DNA of 7,798 nt, taken from Burkholderiales bacterium. GTDB taxonomy: Bacteria > Pseudomonadota > Gammaproteobacteria > Burkholderiales > SG8-39. The stretch lies in contig JAENXP010000084.1 in the NCBI GenBank assembly GCA_016649475.1, positions 1 to 7,798 on the forward strand, read 5' to 3'. The translations under genes and the position numbers were made by a program. The notes beneath the pieces are model-generated. The model ran no database searches. It was not told the origin of the DNA and was given only the letters and a program-made list of their open reading frames with translations. Of the stretch, positions 5,986 to 7,798 are shown piece by piece (within the stretch, counting starts at the first letter, position 1; every line of letters starts with the position of its first letter).

Positions 5986-6372
5986 TCAGCGGCGTGCCTT
6001 CAGGCTGCGAAATACCGGTCCCCACATCGGATGACCCGCCTCGCCCGGTTCAAGCTCCAGCATCGGATTGATCTCGAGCGCCTTTCCGAACTCCTCCCGG
6101 CACTGCTTTTCGCGCCCTGAAGCGCAGTGAATGAAGGCTAGATATTTGTGGGCTGTTACCTGATCGGCGCTGCTCAGTCCCGAATCCAAAGCACTCTGCA
6201 ACGCTTTGGCAGCCTCGCCGTACTTGCCGTCTTCGTAACTGGAAATTCCCGCGGAGAGTTCCGGCTGGCCCTTGTTTTGGAACACGCTTTTGACGGTGTC
6301 GATGGCGCACCCTCCCAATGCAAACAAGGTAACCGCCACGAAAAACAGATTCCACGTCGCTTTCATCGGCAT
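5986..6372 (-). CDS. tssQ: TPR-type lipoprotein, TssQ-like (type VI secretion associated)
   Basis: The 128-residue product has a lipoprotein signal peptide: short basic start, hydrophobic WNLFFVAVTLFA, and lipobox LGGC with C22 as the lipidated residue. Alanine at +2 predicts outer-membrane sorting. The mature part holds about two tetratricopeptide-like helical pairs (40-65 and 74-104), then GHPMWGPVFRSLK (113-125). The combination SYEDGKYGEAAKALQSAL, HKYLAFIHC, REKQCREEF and GHP-WGPVFRS matches what I recall of the betaproteobacterial TssQ family of T6SS-associated lipoproteins; this is memory, not a search. C83 and C91 could form a disulfide in the periplasm. The gene starts 6 bases after the cyclase stop and ends 22 bases before the kinase start. 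AAGG (complement of 6377-6380) sits 4 bases before the first ATG and 10 before the second at 6366, so MPMK or MK could be the true N-terminus. Confidence 0.85.
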   Translation of the reverse strand: MPMKATWNLFFVAVTLFALGGCAIDTVKSVFQNKGQPELSAGISSYEDGKYGEAAKALQSALDSGLSSADQVTAHKYLAFIHCASGREKQCREEFGKALEINPMLELEPGEAGHPMWGPVFRSLKARR

Positions 6373-6378
6373 TCGACC

Positions 6379-7545
6379 TTATTGAAATTTGTGCTTTATT
6401 CTAATCTGGTCGCCGGCTTTGACGTCGACGGTCTTGATATGGCTGGCAAAGCTGGGATTCCTCACTTCGATTTGATGCTTGCCTGCGGCGATCCCCACAT
6501 CATGCAACGGCGGACTGACGCCTCGCTTCTTTCCATCTACATAAATTTCGCCCCATGGCGTAATCGCCAGTTTGACCACCGCCACTTCCCTTTCGGATTC
6601 TTTGGGGACCGTCCCGGAGGATGCTGTTTTCTCTGCAACGACCACCGCTGTCGCCGGCTTTGTGTCCGCGCCCACCGCAACCGCAGGCTTTTTGCCCTCG
6701 GCCGCCGCTGCCGCCGGCTTATTGTCCACGCCCGCTACAGCAACACCAGTCCGGGTTGCGGCCACTGCCGTCGCGGTTGACTCGACCCGCGTTTGCGCTT
6801 CGTTGCGATAGCTGCGGACCGCGACAGCGACCGAGAGTATTGCCACGACCGTCAACGATGTGGCGAACCGGGGATTCTTGTACACCTTGTTCTTGATCGT
6901 TGTGGAGATCTGGGCAGAATAGTCCCCGGTATCCTGGGCAGACCCGGAAGTTCCCCGCGCGATGCCACGCTTCGCTTCCGACCGCCGCCTGAGCCCCGGA
7001 ACGGTGTTGCCTATCGCGTACACCTCGTGCTCGCGGACATGCTTGTCCGTGTGCGATCCTTCATAATGAAAAAGCTCCGAATAATCATCGGACAAGCGGG
7101 AAACGACTTCGTAATAGGATCGCGATACCAGCACCTGCCCCGGTTGGGCGAAGGCCATCACGCGCTGCGCCACGTTGATTCCGTCACCGATAATGTTCGG
7201 CCGGCCGTTGATGTCCTTGACGAGCCGTACGGGGCCAAGATTGATGCCGATGCGTGCGCTCAACTGGGTCGGGTCGCCCGGCAATTCGGCGGCGACGGCA
7301 TCGCGGAAATTCGTTGCGAGTAGCATCGCGTCTTCCGGGTCGCCGATCAAACTTATTGCCGCGCCATCACCGGTGTCAAGAACAATGCGATCGGAAACGG
7401 CGATATCCTTCAACGCTTGCGACAGAAGTGCGTTGAAATGGTCCTTGAGCCTGATTTGCTCGGCGACCGGCTTGCGCGAGTACTCGACGATGTCGAGAAA
7501 CACCACGCTGCAAATTAGCGTCCGGCTATTCTGATTTTCACTCAT
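6379..7545 (-). CDS. Class III nucleotide cyclase with transmembrane helix and PEGA domain
   Basis: This 388-residue protein has an N-terminal class III cyclase domain (about 8-178). Metal-binding Asp are D18 in VVFLDIVEYSR and D60 in DTGDGAAISL, and the transition-state pair is N124 and R128 in GDGINVAQRV. The usual substrate-specifying Lys (four residues before D60) is L56, and the adenine-specifying Asp position is N117, so cAMP production cannot be assumed. The domain ends in DKHVREHEVYAIG. A single membrane helix lies at about 228-243 (ATSLTVVAILSVAVAV). Next comes an Ala/Val/Lys/Pro linker with a 10-residue period (275-314), then a C-terminal PEGA domain (about 322-388: WGEIYVDGKKRGVSPP, GKHQIEVRNPSF), expected to be periplasmic. 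PEGA domains often contact envelope polymers or proteins. It is the first gene of a tight operon with the lipoprotein and kinase genes. The start has no strong Shine-Dalgarno. Confidence 0.92.
   Translation of the reverse strand: MSENQNSRTLICSVVFLDIVEYSRKPVAEQIRLKDHFNALLSQALKDIAVSDRIVLDTGDGAAISLIGDPEDAMLLATNFRDAVAAELPGDPTQLSARIGINLGPVRLVKDINGRPNIIGDGINVAQRVMAFAQPGQVLVSRSYYEVVSRLSDDYSELFHYEGSHTDKHVREHEVYAIGNTVPGLRRRSEAKRGIARGTSGSAQDTGDYSAQISTTIKNKVYKNPRFATSLTVVAILSVAVAVRSYRNEAQTRVESTATAVAATRTGVAVAGVDNKPAAAAAEGKKPAVAVGADTKPATAVVVAEKTASSGTVPKESEREVAVVKLAITPWGEIYVDGKKRGVSPPLHDVGIAAGKHQIEVRNPSFASHIKTVDVKAGDQIRIKHKFQ
6634..6723 (-). repeat. Three 30-base in-frame tandem repeats in the cyclase linker
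   Basis: Residues 275-304 of the cyclase read as three 10-residue units: NKPAAAAAEG, KKPAVAVGAD and TKPATAVVVA. The KPA tripeptide falls at 276, 286 and 296, exactly 30 bases apart in DNA, and a fourth degenerate unit begins EKTASS at 305. It forms a flexible periplasmic spacer between the membrane helix and the PEGA domain, and its copy number may vary between strains. Confidence 0.75.
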
Positions 7546-7560
7546 CGCGGACTGACTGGC

Positions 7561-7578
7561 GCAGGCACAATGGCCTGC
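7561..7578. other. Small leader hairpin upstream of the cyclase gene
   Basis: GCAGGC (7561-7566) pairs with GCCTGC (7573-7578) around the loop ACAATG. It lies 15 bases before the cyclase start on the minus strand, where a ribosome binding site would be expected to start or just upstream. A role in limiting translation is possible, but a 6-bp stem in G+C-rich DNA is weak evidence. Confidence 0.3.
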
Positions 7579-7645
7579 CCGATTCCATTAACAGGTTCAT
7601 TCAGGGACTTTACCGCATCGGCGGCGCTTATTGCACGGCGAGCCA

Positions 7646-7673
7646 CTTATAATGCCCGAGTTTGCATCTGCAA
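7646..7673 (-). promoter_or_regulatory. Candidate sigma-70-type promoter for the cyclase operon
   Basis: On the minus strand TTGCAG (complement of 7668-7673) is followed after 16 bases by TATAAG (complement of 7646-7651), a fair match to the TTGACA/TATAAT consensus. Transcription would start near 7640, leaving a leader of about 95 bases before the ATG at 7545. No other good promoter is seen between here and the start codon. The -35 lies inside the palindrome at 7660-7675. Confidence 0.5.
7648..7653 (+). promoter_or_regulatory. Consensus -10 hexamer on the plus strand
   Basis: TATAAT is a perfect -10 match facing right, towards a gene that would start beyond the window. It overlaps the minus-strand -10 by four bases, sharing the symmetric core TTATAA. 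The plus-strand -35 is poor: TTGCAC (7631-7636) is only 11 bases away. Downstream to 7798 there is no convincing coding start, so the stretch may be the leader of an outside gene. Confidence 0.4.
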
Positions 7674-7675
7674 AC
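7660..7675. promoter_or_regulatory. 16-base palindrome, candidate operator
   Basis: GTTTGCATCTGCAAAC has two perfect 7-base half-sites, GTTTGCA and TGCAAAC, around TC. It covers the minus-strand -35 element and the predicted start point of a plus-strand transcript. A dimeric repressor bound here could shut both directions. Its half-site recurs in part at the right edge of the window (TTTGCAT at 7791-7797). The regulator is not identified. Confidence 0.45.
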
Positions 7676-7798
7676 GGCGCTGAATTCAGGAATTGAGTCA
7701 CAAACAGCGGCCCGTCTTTCCGCAGGATAGAAACAATGGCGCCGAAGCGGGCAGGCGCCCCGCGCTTGCATTCGCGCTCGGTTCAATAATTTGCATAC

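Noticed and set aside
7628..7771. 47-codon minus-strand frame upstream of the cyclase
   Set aside because: Cys/Arg-rich, no homology recognised, and it runs across the candidate promoter and palindrome.
7736..7789. 17-codon plus-strand frame near the right edge
   Set aside because: Too short, no ribosome binding site, no recognisable peptide; could at most be a leader peptide of an outside gene.

Overview
The window is a dense, G+C-rich bacterial chromosome segment, most likely from a betaproteobacterium. The organism call rests on protein character (a TssQ-like lipoprotein, a cyclase ending its N-terminal domain in DKHVREHEVY, a cytosolic HtrA-like protein with LTIGYLITEAE), recalled from family knowledge and not searched. 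No rRNA, tRNA, insertion sequence, CRISPR array or phage gene is visible, and no stretch over 300 bases lacks a gene.

Left part (1-1475): the 3' portion of a Crp/Fnr-type regulator runs off the left edge, followed by a histidine-phosphatase (PGAM-like) gene, both on +. A 274-base convergent intergenic region (1202-1475) follows. It carries three stem-loops: two long 22-bp hairpins with 7-base loops and one shorter one. The three apical regions are related but the outer arms are not. This is the most unusual non-coding structure here.

Middle part (1476-4603): on the minus strand, a PIN-domain nuclease gene is followed by an HtrA-like protease/PDZ protein in which all three expected catalytic positions are replaced, making it a pseudoprotease. 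Diverging on + is a peptidase C45 family autoproteolytic acyltransferase/hydrolase. A small ABM-fold monooxygenase gene converges on it from the minus strand.

Right part (4710-7798): a compact minus-strand cluster encodes, in transcription order, a membrane-anchored class III nucleotide cyclase with a PEGA domain, a TPR lipoprotein resembling the type VI secretion accessory TssQ, and a Hanks-type Ser/Thr kinase with a C-terminal membrane anchor. The gaps are 6 and 22 bases, so this is almost certainly one operon. I infer an envelope signalling module linked to type VI secretion; no T6SS core gene is in the window. Upstream (7546-7798) is a candidate promoter with overlapping -10 hexamers on both strands and a 16-base palindrome over the minus-strand -35.

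Strongest leads: the hairpin trio, the conserved-looking dead protease beside a PIN nuclease, and the cyclase-lipoprotein-kinase operon whose cyclase lacks the usual nucleotide-specifying residues.
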